Shown: positions 8,489-17,622 of the stretch, one piece after another | Layout of the letters: each line of letters starts with the position of its first letter | Numbering within the stretch: position 1 is the stretch's first letter | From: Bacilli bacterium | Lineage (GTDB): Bacteria > Bacillota_I > Bacilli_A > ML615J-28 > CAG-698 | DNA: 52,656 nt | Assembly: GCA_028691515.1 (NCBI GenBank) | Contig: JAQUZE010000006.1 | Location: 1-52,656, forward strand | Direction of reading: 5' to 3' | Made by a program: the position numbers and the translations under genes | Notes under the pieces: generated by a model | What the model was told of the DNA's origin: nothing | Seen by the model: only the letters and a program-made list of their open reading frames with translations | The model's database searches: none

Positions 8489-8581
8489 TTGAATATATGA
8501 GTAAATATTGTATAATTAATAATGATTGGTAGTTTCGTATTTATCATATATATTGAGTAAAAAGAATATTTATTGTATAAT
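8489..8581 (+). promoter_or_regulatory. Tandem promoters for rubredoxin / flavodiiron operon
   Basis: Two candidates: distal TTGAAT (8489-8494), 16 bp, TATAAT (8511-8516); proximal TTGAGT (8553-8558), 17 bp, TATAAT (8576-8581). The proximal -10 lies only about 10 bases before the AAGGAGG ribosome site at 8591-8597, so it would give a nearly leaderless transcript. The gap 8396-8604 holds nothing else recognisable. Confidence 0.55.
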
Positions 8582-8604
8582 AGATGCAATAAGGAGGACT
8601 GATT

Positions 8605-8763
8605 ATGGACAAGTATATGTGTGATGTATGCGGATATATTTATGACCCTGAAGATGGAGACCCAAGTCAAGGTATAGCTCCTGGTACAGCTTTTGAAGAT
8701 TTACCAGAAGATTGGGTTTGCCCTGAATGTGGCGTAGGTAAAGACCAATTCAGCAAAATGTAA
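8605..8763 (+). CDS. Rubredoxin
   Basis: 52-residue one-iron electron carrier. It has both CxxC pairs, C6-D-V-C9-G-Y and C39-P-E-C42-G, with the aromatic core (Y4, Y11, Y13, F30, W37, F49) and the PEDGDP and [11 protein letters not shown] signatures. It accepts electrons from an NAD(P)H:rubredoxin reductase (not in this window) and delivers them to the flavodiiron protein 19 bases downstream. A strong AAGGAGG site precedes the ATG. Confidence 0.96.
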   Translation: MDKYMCDVCGYIYDPEDGDPSQGIAPGTAFEDLPEDWVCPECGVGKDQFSKM

Positions 8764-8782
8764 TTAGAAAAGAGGTCTTAAA

Positions 8783-9952
8783 ATGCAAGCTTATAAAATT
8801 AATGATTCAGTATATTGGGTAGGTGCGATAGATTGGCAAGTCAGAGATGTTCATGGATATTCTACTGAAAGAGGAACAACCTATAATGCTTATTTAATTA
8901 TTGATGATAAAATCACATTAATTGATAATGTAAAAGAACAATTTGCATCTGAGATGATTCAAAGAATTAAATCAGTTGTAGATCCTGAAAAAATTGAAGT
9001 TTATATTTCTAATCATACCGAACCAGATCATAGTGGTGCTTTATTAGATATTTTAGCACTTATGCCTAAGGCTAAGATATATTCATCTAGTCCTAATGGT
9101 GTTAAATTTTTAGATGCTATATTTGGAAAGCTTCAAAATGAAGTAGTGCCAGTAAAAACTAAAGATACTTTAAAAATTGGAAAAAGAGAATTAGTTTTTT
9201 ATCAAGCACCAATGGTACATTGGCCAGATAATATGGTTACATACGATTCTTATGATAAGATTCTTTATAGTAATGATATATTTGGACAACATTATGCAAC
9301 ATCTAATTTATTTGATTATGATAATGATATTAATGTTTTAACAAAAGAAGTTAAAAAATATTACGCTAATATTGTTTTGCCATATTCTAGGCAAGCAAAT
9401 AAGATATTAGAAGCTGCTAAAACATTAGATATTAAAACTATTGCAACATCTCATGGAGTTATTTGGGAAAAACATATAAAAGATGTTTATAAGTTATATG
9501 AACAAATGACAACTCATCATAAAGAAGAAATGGCTGTTGTTGTGTATAACACAATGTGGGGAAGTACTGAAAAAATGGCTATTAGTATTACTGAAGCTTT
9601 TAGAAATAAAGGGATTCCAGTAAGGCTTTATAATCTAGAAAATAGTGATCATTCAGAGATTTTAACTGATGTTATGGAAGCTAAATATTTAGCTTTAGGA
9701 TCATCTACATTTAATAATTCTATTTTACCAACAACCGCAGCTTTTTTATCATATTTAAAAGGCTTAGCACCTGTAAATATTAAAACTATCGCTTTTGGTA
9801 GTTATGGATGGGGAGGACAAAGTGTTGGTATTATTGAAAAAGAGTTTTTGTCGATGGGATTTGATTTATTAGTGCCATCAATTAAGCATCTACATCGTCC
9901 AGATGAAGAAGCTTTAAATGAAATGATGAAATATATTGAAGATAGTTTATAG
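8783..9952 (+). CDS. Flavodiiron protein (rubredoxin:oxygen/NO oxidoreductase)
   Basis: 389 residues in two domains. Residues 1-250 form a metallo-beta-lactamase-like diiron domain with H78-x-E80-x-D82-H83 (HTEPDHSG), then HWPDN, SNDIFGQH and TSHGVIW supplying further ligands. Residues 255-389 are a flavodoxin domain with the FMN phosphate loop YNTMWGSTEKMA. Such class A enzymes reduce O2 to water and/or NO to N2O in the cytosol of anaerobes. Rubredoxin directly upstream is its usual donor, so the pair is an oxygen or NO scavenging unit. The gene ends at a bidirectional terminator. Confidence 0.95.
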   Translation: MQAYKINDSVYWVGAIDWQVRDVHGYSTERGTTYNAYLIIDDKITLIDNVKEQFASEMIQRIKSVVDPEKIEVYISNHTEPDHSGALLDILALMPKAKIYSSSPNGVKFLDAIFGKLQNEVVPVKTKDTLKIGKRELVFYQAPMVHWPDNMVTYDSYDKILYSNDIFGQHYATSNLFDYDNDINVLTKEVKKYYANIVLPYSRQANKILEAAKTLDIKTIATSHGVIWEKHIKDVYKLYEQMTTHHKEEMAVVVYNTMWGSTEKMAISITEAFRNKGIPVRLYNLENSDHSEILTDVMEAKYLALGSSTFNNSILPTTAAFLSYLKGLAPVNIKTIAFGSYGWGGQSVGIIEKEFLSMGFDLLVPSIKHLHRPDEEALNEMMKYIEDSL

Positions 9953-9958
9953 AAAAAG

Positions 9959-9988
9959 AATCTGCTCATTTGAGCAGATTTTTTTTAT
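9959..9988. terminator. Bidirectional terminator between flavodiiron gene and pepT
   Basis: Stem of nine base pairs (AATCTGCTC with GAGCAGATT), arms 9959-9967 and 9972-9980, 4-nt loop. A long T-run follows on the plus strand, and the A-run at 9953-9957 gives the T-run on the minus strand. Confidence 0.85.
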
Positions 9989-11208
9989 AATTTTTTTGCT
10001 TCTTGGACTATATTAATTAAGACATTCACACATCTTTTCATTTCTTCGATAGTAATACATTCATATTTCCCATGACAGTTATGCCCACCTGTTCCGATAT
10101 TAGGACAAGGAATACCCATAAGACTTATTTGTGCTCCGTCGGTTCCTCCTCTTATTGGTACATATTTTGGAATTGAGCCAGATTTATTAATTGCTGAAGA
10201 CGCGACTTCGATACATCGCATATTATTTTTTATTGATTCATACATATTAAAGTATGAGTTTTTAATATCTAGTGATATAATTTCTTTTTTGTATTTTTTA
10301 TTTAGAGTAGATTTTATATTAATAAAATCTAATTTTTGTTTTTCAAATAAATCATATGAATGATTTCTAATAATATAATACATTGTTGTTTTTTCAACAT
10401 TACCTTTTATTTCATTTAAATGATTAAAACCTTCATAATTTTCTGTTAATTCTGGTCTTTGATTTTTTGGAAGCAGAGAATCAAATTCATTTGCTACACT
10501 AATACTATTAATCATATGACCTTTTGCAGATCCTGGGTGAATGTTTATGCCATTAATTGTTACTATTGCTGATGCAGCATTAAAGTTTTCATAGTTAATA
10601 ACATTGTGTTCTCCACCATCAACAGTATAAGCATAATCTACATTAAAGTAATCATTATCAAAAAATAATGGACCTTCACCTATTTCTTCATCTGGGGTAA
10701 AGCATATTTTGATTTCACCATGTTTTATTTCAGGGTGATTATTTAAATGTTCTATCATGCTCATGATTTCAGCAATTCCTGCTTTATCATCAGCTCCAAG
10801 AAGAGTAGTGCCATCAGTTACGATTAATGATTCTCCTTTTAGATTTTTTAAAAAGGGGAATTCATTAGAAGACATAATAATATTTAATTTTTCGTTTAAA
10901 ATTACGTCGCCTCCATCATAATTTTCGATAATTCTTGGTTTAATGTTTGCACCAGAAAAATCATTTGATGTATCCATATGGGCAATAAATGCAATACTAT
11001 CAAATTCTTCGTTAGTATTTTTTGTGATTGTTCCATAGACATAACCTTTATCAGTTAAGGTAACATTGCTTAGCTTTAGCTCTTTTAGCTCTTTAGCTAA
11101 TTGTTTTGCAAAAAGTAATTGAGACTTACTTGATGGATGAGTGTGAGAATGAGGATTAGATGTAGTATCTGTTTCAACATATCTCAAAAATCTTTCATGT
11201 GTTTTCAT
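9985..11208 (-). CDS. pepT: Peptidase T (tripeptide aminopeptidase, M20B)
   Basis: 407 residues, the family length. It removes the N-terminal residue of tripeptides in the cytosol with two Zn ions. Visible motifs: FIAHMDTS (first ligand and catalytic Asp), LLGADDKAGIAEIM (bridging Asp), CFTPDEEIGEG (catalytic Glu and ligand), YTVDGGE (ligand), the dimerisation-domain segment NIHPGSAKGHMINS, and near the C-terminus RGGTDGAQIS and NIGTGGHNCHGKYE (final His). The start is fixed by AAGGAGG six bases before the ATG on the minus strand. It is monocistronic, with its own divergent promoter, and suggests peptide import as an amino-acid source. Confidence 0.95.
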   Translation of the reverse strand: MKTHERFLRYVETDTTSNPHSHTHPSSKSQLLFAKQLAKELKELKLSNVTLTDKGYVYGTITKNTNEEFDSIAFIAHMDTSNDFSGANIKPRIIENYDGGDVILNEKLNIIMSSNEFPFLKNLKGESLIVTDGTTLLGADDKAGIAEIMSMIEHLNNHPEIKHGEIKICFTPDEEIGEGPLFFDNDYFNVDYAYTVDGGEHNVINYENFNAASAIVTINGINIHPGSAKGHMINSISVANEFDSLLPKNQRPELTENYEGFNHLNEIKGNVEKTTMYYIIRNHSYDLFEKQKLDFINIKSTLNKKYKKEIISLDIKNSYFNMYESIKNNMRCIEVASSAINKSGSIPKYVPIRGGTDGAQISLMGIPCPNIGTGGHNCHGKYECITIEEMKRCVNVLINIVQEAKKL

Positions 11209-11243
11209 ATATCCTCCTTATGTTATTTAAAAAAACATAACTT

Positions 11244-11271
11244 ATTATACCAAAAAGAGAGAAAATAACAA
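11244..11271 (-). promoter_or_regulatory. Promoter of pepT
   Basis: On the minus strand, TTGTTA (11271-11266), a 16-bp spacer and a consensus TATAAT (11249-11244), 36 bases before the ATG. Confidence 0.6.
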
Positions 11272-11374
11272 CCCAGTAAGAGATAAAAATGGATATTACT
11301 TATAAATAAAAAAAATTCTAGTTTTTTTATGTTAAATAAGGTATTATAGTATAGTTTTCTTGATTGATGAAATA

Positions 11375-11403
11375 TTGTAATTTTTGTTGAAATATGCTAT
11401 ACT
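11375..11403 (+). promoter_or_regulatory. Promoter of the ABC-F / bipA operon
   Basis: TTGTAA (11375-11380), 17 bp, TATACT (11398-11403), with the TGn extension of an extended -10. Together with the pepT promoter it accounts for the 237-bp divergent gap 11209-11445. Confidence 0.6.
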
Positions 11404-11445
11404 AACTATATTAAAAGAAAATAATAACTGATTTTTTAAAATTAG

Positions 11446-12990
11446 ATGGATGAATATATGAGTGTGTTAGAAGTAGAAAATTTAAGATTTACTTATGGAG
11501 AAAAAGAATTATTTAATAATACTTCTTTTAAGATTGAACCTTTTGAGCATATAGGATTTGTTGGAAACAATGGAGTAGGTAAATCAACTTTATTAAAATT
11601 AATAAGTCATAAGCTTGCACCTGATAAGGGTGAGATTAAATGGTTGGATCATATTGAGTATAGTTATTTAGATCAGTATTTAGAAGTAAAGTCTAATATA
11701 AGTATTAAAGCATATTTATATAATGTGTATGAATATTTATTTGATTTAGAAGATGAGTTAAATAAACTATATAGTAGTTTGGAATTTGAATCAGAAAATA
11801 GATATGATAAGATTTTAAGTAAGGCTGATAAAATCCAAGAAGAGTTAAATCATAAAGGGTTTTATATGATTAAGGCTAAAATTGATAATGTTTTAAGTGG
11901 TTTAGGTATTAAAGTATCACTAAATAAACCGCTAAGAAAGTTAAGCGGTGGTGAAAGAGCAAAAATTTTTCTTGCAAAAATATTGTTAGAAGAAAAAGAT
12001 GTTTTATTATTAGATGAGCCAACTAATTTTTTGGATGCTGTTCATGTTGAATGGTTATCTAAATATTTACAAAGTTATAAAAATGCATTTTTAGTTATTA
12101 GTCATAATTTTGAATTTTTAAATGATGTTAGTAATTATATTATTGAACTTTCTAATAAAGTTATTGTTAAGTATAAAGGTAATTTTAAAGATTATTTGCA
12201 GTTGAAACAATTAAGAGATAAACAATATGATGAAAAATATATTTCTCAACAGAAATATATTAAAAAGACTAAAGAGTTTATTGATAAAAATATTGTTAGA
12301 GCTTCAACAACTAATAGAGCTAAAAGTAGAAGAAAAATTTTAGAAAAGTTGGAGGTTTTGGATAAACCTATAACTGAAAGAGTAGTTAATTTTTCTTTTC
12401 CATTTACTAGTAGTTTTGATATGGAAGCAATTAAAGTTAAAAATTTGGAGATTGGATATACAAAGCCAATTTTATCAAATATTAATATAAGTATTAGATT
12501 TGGTGAAAAAGTAGCAATTATTGGGAAGAACGGTATTGGTAAAACTACGTTTTTAAAAACTGTTTTAGGTTTAATTCCTAAATTAGGAGGATCATCTTAT
12601 TTAAATCCTTTAAATAAGATTACTTATTATTCTCAAGATTTAAAAGTATTAAAGGGAAAAAGTTCTCTAGATTATATAAGAGATGATTATCCATTAATGG
12701 ATGATATAGAAATTAGAAGTTTGTTAGGTAAGGTTGGTTTATCTGGTGAACTTGCCATAAAGGATATGGATAAGTTATCAGGTGGAGAAGTTACAAAGGC
12801 AAGATTAGCAAAGTTAATGTTAGAAAAGTCAAATATGTTAATATTTGATGAGCCCACTAATCATTTAGATAAAATAGCTAAGGCTGCTTTATTTAAAGCG
12901 ATTCAAGAATATCCAGGTACAGTAATTATTGTATCCCATGAAAGAGAGTTCTATAAGAACTTACAATTAAAAGAAATTATTTTCAGTTAG
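11446..12990 (+). CDS. ABC-F family ATPase (ribosome-associated type)
   Basis: 510-514 residues with two ABC cassettes and no membrane segment. Domain 1 has Walker A GNNGVGKST, signature LSGGERAK and Walker B LLLDEPTNFLD. Domain 2 has GKNGIGKTT, LSGGEVTKAR and LIFDEPTNHLD. The basic linker between them (around residues 265-310, KKTKEFIDKN and RAKSRRKILEKLE) is the P-site tRNA interaction motif region of ABC-F proteins. These act on the ribosomal E site as translation factors or antibiotic-protection proteins; which one cannot be told. The ATG at 11446 lacks a clear ribosome site, and ATG 11458 (MSVLEVENL) fits the family start equally well. bipA follows 12 bases later. Confidence 0.88.
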   Translation: MDEYMSVLEVENLRFTYGEKELFNNTSFKIEPFEHIGFVGNNGVGKSTLLKLISHKLAPDKGEIKWLDHIEYSYLDQYLEVKSNISIKAYLYNVYEYLFDLEDELNKLYSSLEFESENRYDKILSKADKIQEELNHKGFYMIKAKIDNVLSGLGIKVSLNKPLRKLSGGERAKIFLAKILLEEKDVLLLDEPTNFLDAVHVEWLSKYLQSYKNAFLVISHNFEFLNDVSNYIIELSNKVIVKYKGNFKDYLQLKQLRDKQYDEKYISQQKYIKKTKEFIDKNIVRASTTNRAKSRRKILEKLEVLDKPITERVVNFSFPFTSSFDMEAIKVKNLEIGYTKPILSNINISIRFGEKVAIIGKNGIGKTTFLKTVLGLIPKLGGSSYLNPLNKITYYSQDLKVLKGKSSLDYIRDDYPLMDDIEIRSLLGKVGLSGELAIKDMDKLSGGEVTKARLAKLMLEKSNMLIFDEPTNHLDKIAKAALFKAIQEYPGTVIIVSHEREFYKNLQLKEIIFS

Positions 12991-13002
12991 AAAGAAGAAT
13001 AT

Positions 13003-14826
13003 ATGAATGTTAGAAATGTTGCTATTATTGCCCATGTTGACCATGGTAAAACTACGCTTGTTGATCAATTATTAAGAAAATCAGATACTTTAAGAGAAAG
13101 AGAACAACTTGCTGAACGTGCCATGGATTCCAATGCTATAGAAAGAGAAAGAGGAATAACTATCCTTGCTAAAAACACGGCCGTAAAATATAAAGATTAT
13201 CGAATTAATATTTTAGATACTCCAGGTCATGCGGATTTTTCTGGTGAAGTTGAGAGAATTATGAGAATGGTTGACGGTGTTTTGTTAGTTGTTGATGCCT
13301 TTGAGGGAACGATGCCACAAACAAGGTTTGTGTTGAAAATGGCATTAGAATATAATTTAAAACCAATAGTTGTTATAAATAAAGTAGATCGAGATTTTGC
13401 AAGACCTCTTGAAGTTGTTGATGAAGTTTTAGATTTGTTTATTGAACTTGGAGCGAATGATGAGCAACTTGATTTTAAGGTTGTTTTTGTTAGTGCAATT
13501 GATGGAACATCAAGTTATGATTCTGATATTGCAACTCAAGAAGAAACAATGGCGCCTGTTCTTGATACAATTATTAGTGAAATTCCTGCACCTCCTGTAA
13601 GTTTAGAGGGAGAATTACAGTTTCAAGGAGCATTACAAGATTATAATGAGTATGTTGGTAGAATGGCAATTGGTAGAATTCAAAGAGGAATTGTTCGTCT
13701 TAATCAAATGGTATCTTGTATCAGAAATGATGGAACTATTAAACAATTTAAAATATTAAAGTTGTATAGTTACTTAGGACTTGATAAAATAGAAGTAGAA
13801 GAAGCAAGAGCTGGAGATATTGTAGCTATTGCAGGACTTGCTGACATTAATGTTGGAGAAACTTTATGTACTGTTGGTCATGAAGAGGCATTACCACCAA
13901 TTCATATTAGTGAACCAACTGTAGAGATGACATTTAGGACAAATGATTCACCGTTTTCAGGATTAGAAGGTAAATATGTTACATCTACTAAATTAGATGA
14001 AAGATTATATAGAGAGATTCAAAAAGATGTTTCTTTAAAAGTAGAAAGAAAAGGATCTTCAGATGAATGGAGAGTAAGTGGTAGAGGTGAACTTCATTTA
14101 GGTATATTAATAGAAAATATGCGTAGAGAAGGTTATGAGTTTCAAGTAGCAAAACCTAAACCAATTGTTAAAGAAATAGAAAATGTATTATGTGAACCAT
14201 ATGAGTATGTACAAATAGATACTCCACATACATCTGTAGGATCAGTTATTGATTTAATTGGAAGAAGAGGCGGGAATTTGGAATCAATGAGTTCAGATAC
14301 TTCTCAGACTAGATTAATATATACTGTTCCATCACGAGGGTTAATTGGTATTTCTACTGACTTTATGACAGCTACAAAAGGTTATGGAACAATGGCTCAT
14401 AATTTTTTAGAATATCGTAAAATGGAAAATATTAATTTTGGTTCTAGAACTTTAGGAGTTTTAGTTTCAATGAGTCAAGGGAAAGCTACTGCATATGGAA
14501 TTGGGCAATTAGAAGATAGAGGAATTATGTTAATTGTTCCAAATGAAGAAGTATATGAAGGGCAAATAGTTGGTATTTGTAATAAAGATGAAGATTTAGC
14601 TGTTAATGTTTGTAAAATGAAACAAAAGACAAATCAACGTTCAGCAAATAAAGATTCGACTGTTGTCTTAAAAGCAGTTAAAAAATTATCTTTAGAACAA
14701 TGTATGGAGTTTATTAATGAGGATGAATTAGTTGAAGTAACTCCACAAAGTATAAGGCTTAGGAAAATGATTTTAGATACCAATTTAAGAAAAAAAATTG
14801 ATAGTAGAAATAATAGAGGTGAATAA
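13003..14826 (+). CDS. typA: Ribosome-associated translational GTPase BipA/TypA
   Basis: 607 residues, typical for TypA. The GTPase motifs are AHVDHGKTT (G1), RERGITI (G2), DTPGHADFSGEV (G3, with the catalytic His) and NKVDR (G4). EF-G-like domains III and V follow, then the TypA-specific C-terminal domain (RGLIGIST, FGSRTLGVLVS). Known as a 50S assembly and stress translation factor. It is cotranscribed with the ABC-F gene, 12 bases upstream; the TAA overlaps the next ATG, tying it to the 5'-nucleotidase lipoprotein. Confidence 0.95.
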   Translation: MNVRNVAIIAHVDHGKTTLVDQLLRKSDTLREREQLAERAMDSNAIERERGITILAKNTAVKYKDYRINILDTPGHADFSGEVERIMRMVDGVLLVVDAFEGTMPQTRFVLKMALEYNLKPIVVINKVDRDFARPLEVVDEVLDLFIELGANDEQLDFKVVFVSAIDGTSSYDSDIATQEETMAPVLDTIISEIPAPPVSLEGELQFQGALQDYNEYVGRMAIGRIQRGIVRLNQMVSCIRNDGTIKQFKILKLYSYLGLDKIEVEEARAGDIVAIAGLADINVGETLCTVGHEEALPPIHISEPTVEMTFRTNDSPFSGLEGKYVTSTKLDERLYREIQKDVSLKVERKGSSDEWRVSGRGELHLGILIENMRREGYEFQVAKPKPIVKEIENVLCEPYEYVQIDTPHTSVGSVIDLIGRRGGNLESMSSDTSQTRLIYTVPSRGLIGISTDFMTATKGYGTMAHNFLEYRKMENINFGSRTLGVLVSMSQGKATAYGIGQLEDRGIMLIVPNEEVYEGQIVGICNKDEDLAVNVCKMKQKTNQRSANKDSTVVLKAVKKLSLEQCMEFINEDELVEVTPQSIRLRKMILDTNLRKKIDSRNNRGE

Positions 14827-16274
14827 TGAAAAAAATTATTAGTTTAATTACCATATTTATATTAAGTTTGGGGTTGTTTGCGTGTGTTATAAAACCACTT
14901 GATGAAGACCCTCCTGTTAAAGTAAGAGAAGGAGAAGTTCTTATTTCAATGTATTCTCTAAATGATCTTCATGGGGCAATTTTCGAAGAAAATGGAGAAC
15001 CAGGTATTGCAAAAATATCTACATATATAAAAGATAAAAGAGCAAAAAATGAAGAAGGAACTTTAGTTTTTTCTTCTGGGGATATGTTTCAAGGAACTGC
15101 AGTGTCTTCACTAACAAAGGGAAGAATAGTTGTTGATGCAATGAATGAAATTGGTTTTGATGCAATGAGCATTGGTAATCATGAATTTGACTGGGGAGTT
15201 AGTGAAATTGAGAAATTTTTAGATAAAGATGAAACTAACACTGAAATGAATTTTCCATTGCTTGGTGCAAATATTGTTGAAAAAGCAACAGGAGATGCTG
15301 TTTCTTTTACAGAGCCATATACTATTTTAGAAAAAGCTGGTTTAAAAATTGGTGTTATTGGCGCAATTGGTGATTATCAAGAAACAAGTATTTTAACTTC
15401 TATAGTTGCTCCATATGAGTTTACAGATACATATGCTGCACTTTTAAAATATACTAAAATTTTAAGATTGGATGAAGAATGTGATCTTGTTATTGCATTA
15501 GTACATGATGATACAAGTAATTTAAATGAACAACTAGCATCACTTACTGGCAATGAAAGAATAGATGCAATTTTTAATGGTCATACACATTGGTACTATG
15601 CTTATGAAGAATCAAGAGATGGTGATGTTGCTTTACCAGTTGTACAATCTGGAAGTAATGGTAATTATGTTGGAGAAATTAATTTAACTTATAATTATGA
15701 TTCTAAAAAAGTTGTAAGTGTTTCTGCAGAAAATGTTAATATTGCTTTCCGTACAGATGATATTGATGATGATCCTAAAATTATTGAAATATTTGAAAAT
15801 TATCAATCATTCATAGATATTGCAAATGAATCATTTGGAACTGCAGGAATGACAATTAATAAAGGTGATTTTACGCAATGGGCAGCAAGAGCTCTTCAAG
15901 AAGAGAATCGCGCTGATGTTTCTTTCTTTAATAGTGGTGGTATTAGATCAGGATTTCCTTTATATGTTGATTCTGAAGTGACTTATGGAAGTATTTTTAA
16001 AATGATGCCATTTGATAATAAAATAGTAATTACTTATTTAAGTGGTGCCCAAATAAAAGCTCAATTAGATAATTTAGTTAGCCATGTAAAAGATGGACTT
16101 GAATTAGAGGATGATGAAATTTATAAAGTAGCTACTATAGACTATGTTTATGAAAAAACAAGTTATCGATTACAAGAAGGAACTGATACAGTTTTAAGTG
16201 ATATATTATTTAGAGATAAATTGGTAGAAGCTGTAAAAAGTAATATCGATAAAAACGGCAACTGGATAATTTAA
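14826..16274 (+). CDS. 5'-nucleotidase / metallophosphatase lipoprotein (UshA family)
   Basis: 482 residues. A signal peptide ends in the lipobox LFAC with the lipidated Cys at residue 20. The N-terminal calcineurin-like domain holds all metal-ligand motifs: NDLHG, SGDMFQG, GNHEFDWG, LVHDD and NGHTH. The C-terminal 5'-nucleotidase domain has NSGGIRSGFP and PFDNKIV, the substrate-binding segments of UshA. It probably removes phosphate from nucleotides (and possibly UDP-sugars) at the outer face of the membrane so that nucleosides can be imported. Its ATG overlaps the bipA stop (TAATG), an odd operon partner for BipA. A terminator follows. Confidence 0.9.
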   Translation: MKKIISLITIFILSLGLFACVIKPLDEDPPVKVREGEVLISMYSLNDLHGAIFEENGEPGIAKISTYIKDKRAKNEEGTLVFSSGDMFQGTAVSSLTKGRIVVDAMNEIGFDAMSIGNHEFDWGVSEIEKFLDKDETNTEMNFPLLGANIVEKATGDAVSFTEPYTILEKAGLKIGVIGAIGDYQETSILTSIVAPYEFTDTYAALLKYTKILRLDEECDLVIALVHDDTSNLNEQLASLTGNERIDAIFNGHTHWYYAYEESRDGDVALPVVQSGSNGNYVGEINLTYNYDSKKVVSVSAENVNIAFRTDDIDDDPKIIEIFENYQSFIDIANESFGTAGMTINKGDFTQWAARALQEENRADVSFFNSGGIRSGFPLYVDSEVTYGSIFKMMPFDNKIVITYLSGAQIKAQLDNLVSHVKDGLELEDDEIYKVATIDYVYEKTSYRLQEGTDTVLSDILFRDKLVEAVKSNIDKNGNWII

Positions 16275-16280
16275 AAAATC

Positions 16281-16312
16281 AAGTCTATAGTTTTACTATA
16301 GACTTTTAATTT
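16281..16312 (+). terminator. Terminator between the two metallophosphatase genes
   Basis: 10-bp perfect stem, arms 16281-16290 and 16296-16305, 5-nt loop, T-rich tail. I see no clear promoter between it and the next gene at 16333, so read-through of a partial terminator is likely. Confidence 0.75.
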
Positions 16313-16332
16313 ATAAAAAGGATGGTATTTTG

Positions 16333-17622
16333 ATGAAACAAACAATTATTGATATTTATAATTTAAGTGATTTTCATGGTGCTATACTTGAAGAAAATAA
16401 AAAGGTGGGTCTTGTTACTATAGCAACATTTTTAAACAAGATGAAGGAAGAAAAAAAAGATTCTTATCTTTTCCTATCTGATGGAGATATGTATTCTGGT
16501 ACTTATTTTAGTGAAATTACAAAAGGGAAACCTTTAACACAAATGTTAAATTTGCTTGATTTAACTTGTATGGGAGTTGGCAATCATGAAATTGCTGATA
16601 AAGAGTTAATTGAAGAAGTTATTAAGGACGCTAGTTTTGATTTTATAAATTCAAATGTGTATAAAATTGATGGTAGTAGGCTATTAATAGGAAAAGAGTA
16701 TTTAGTAAAAGTAGTTAATGGCGTTAGAGTTGGAATTATTGCAACTTTAGGTAAAGCTCAAAAATATGATATTATTAATACTGTATCTAGAAATATAGTT
16801 GTTTATGATGAAGTGGAAGTAATTAAAAAATTAAGTCGATTTTTAAGAAAGTATGAAGATTGTAAAATAATTATTTTATTATCGCATAGTAATACATATA
16901 ATTTAGTTGATAAAATAGCAATGTTGAAAGCAAATGAAATGGTTGATGTTATGATAAACGGTCATAATCATAAAAAAATTTGTAAGATTATTGATTGTAA
17001 TTCTAAAAGGAAAATGGCATATATTGAATCTGGTTCAAGTGGAGATGCTATTGGAAACATTCGTTTAATATTATCTAGTAAAAAACAAGAAATTAAAGAA
17101 GTATATTTAGAAAATATTGATTCATTTAGTTTATATGAAAAAAATTCTTCTTATCAAGAGATGATTAATTATTATATTAGGGATAATGATTGTATATATA
17201 ATGAAATAGGAGTAATTAATAATTATTATAATAAAGAATTATTTTTAGAAACATTTTGTAAATATTTATTAGAGATATATCAGGGGGATATTGTTGTTTT
17301 AAATTATGGGGCAATTAGAGCTAAGGGTTTTCCTTTATATAAAAAACAAATGATTAATAATTCTAATATTAGAGAAATAAATCCTTTTAATAATTATTTT
17401 ATGATTGGAATAATTGATAGCGATGTTATGGATTTCTTTTGTGAGAAATATTCATCTTCTTTATATTTTTCATACATATATGAAAATAATATAAAGGAAG
17501 TTAAAGTTATAATGATTGATTTTGTTTATTATCAAAATGAAACAATATTTAAAGAATATAATAAAAGTAAGGATAATATTTTTAATATTATTTATAAAAT
17601 GATTAAGGAAGAAAGATTATGA
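16333..17622 (+). CDS. Leaderless paralogue of the 5'-nucleotidase family (cytoplasmic metallophosphatase)
   Basis: 429 residues from ATG 16333; a TTG sits in frame just before it at 16330. It matches the upstream lipoprotein along its length but has no signal peptide. The metal-site motifs are kept in altered form: SDFHG, SDGDMYSG, GNHEIAD, LLSHSN, NGHNH. The C-terminal domain keeps NYGAIRAKGFP and NPFNN but is Lys/Asn/Tyr-rich and more diverged. The catalytic metal ligands look intact, so it is probably an active phosphatase on a different, internal substrate. It overlaps the next gene by four bases (ATGA), linking it to a TIM-barrel sugar isomerase-like protein. Confidence 0.8.
   Translation: MKQTIIDIYNLSDFHGAILEENKKVGLVTIATFLNKMKEEKKDSYLFLSDGDMYSGTYFSEITKGKPLTQMLNLLDLTCMGVGNHEIADKELIEEVIKDASFDFINSNVYKIDGSRLLIGKEYLVKVVNGVRVGIIATLGKAQKYDIINTVSRNIVVYDEVEVIKKLSRFLRKYEDCKIIILLSHSNTYNLVDKIAMLKANEMVDVMINGHNHKKICKIIDCNSKRKMAYIESGSSGDAIGNIRLILSSKKQEIKEVYLENIDSFSLYEKNSSYQEMINYYIRDNDCIYNEIGVINNYYNKELFLETFCKYLLEIYQGDIVVLNYGAIRAKGFPLYKKQMINNSNIREINPFNNYFMIGIIDSDVMDFFCEKYSSSLYFSYIYENNIKEVKVIMIDFVYYQNETIFKEYNKSKDNIFNIIYKMIKEERL

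Noticed and set aside
8485-8670. Minus-strand open frame of 61 codons across the rubredoxin gene
   Set aside because: It is the complement of the rubredoxin gene and its promoter, and its translation shows no family pattern.
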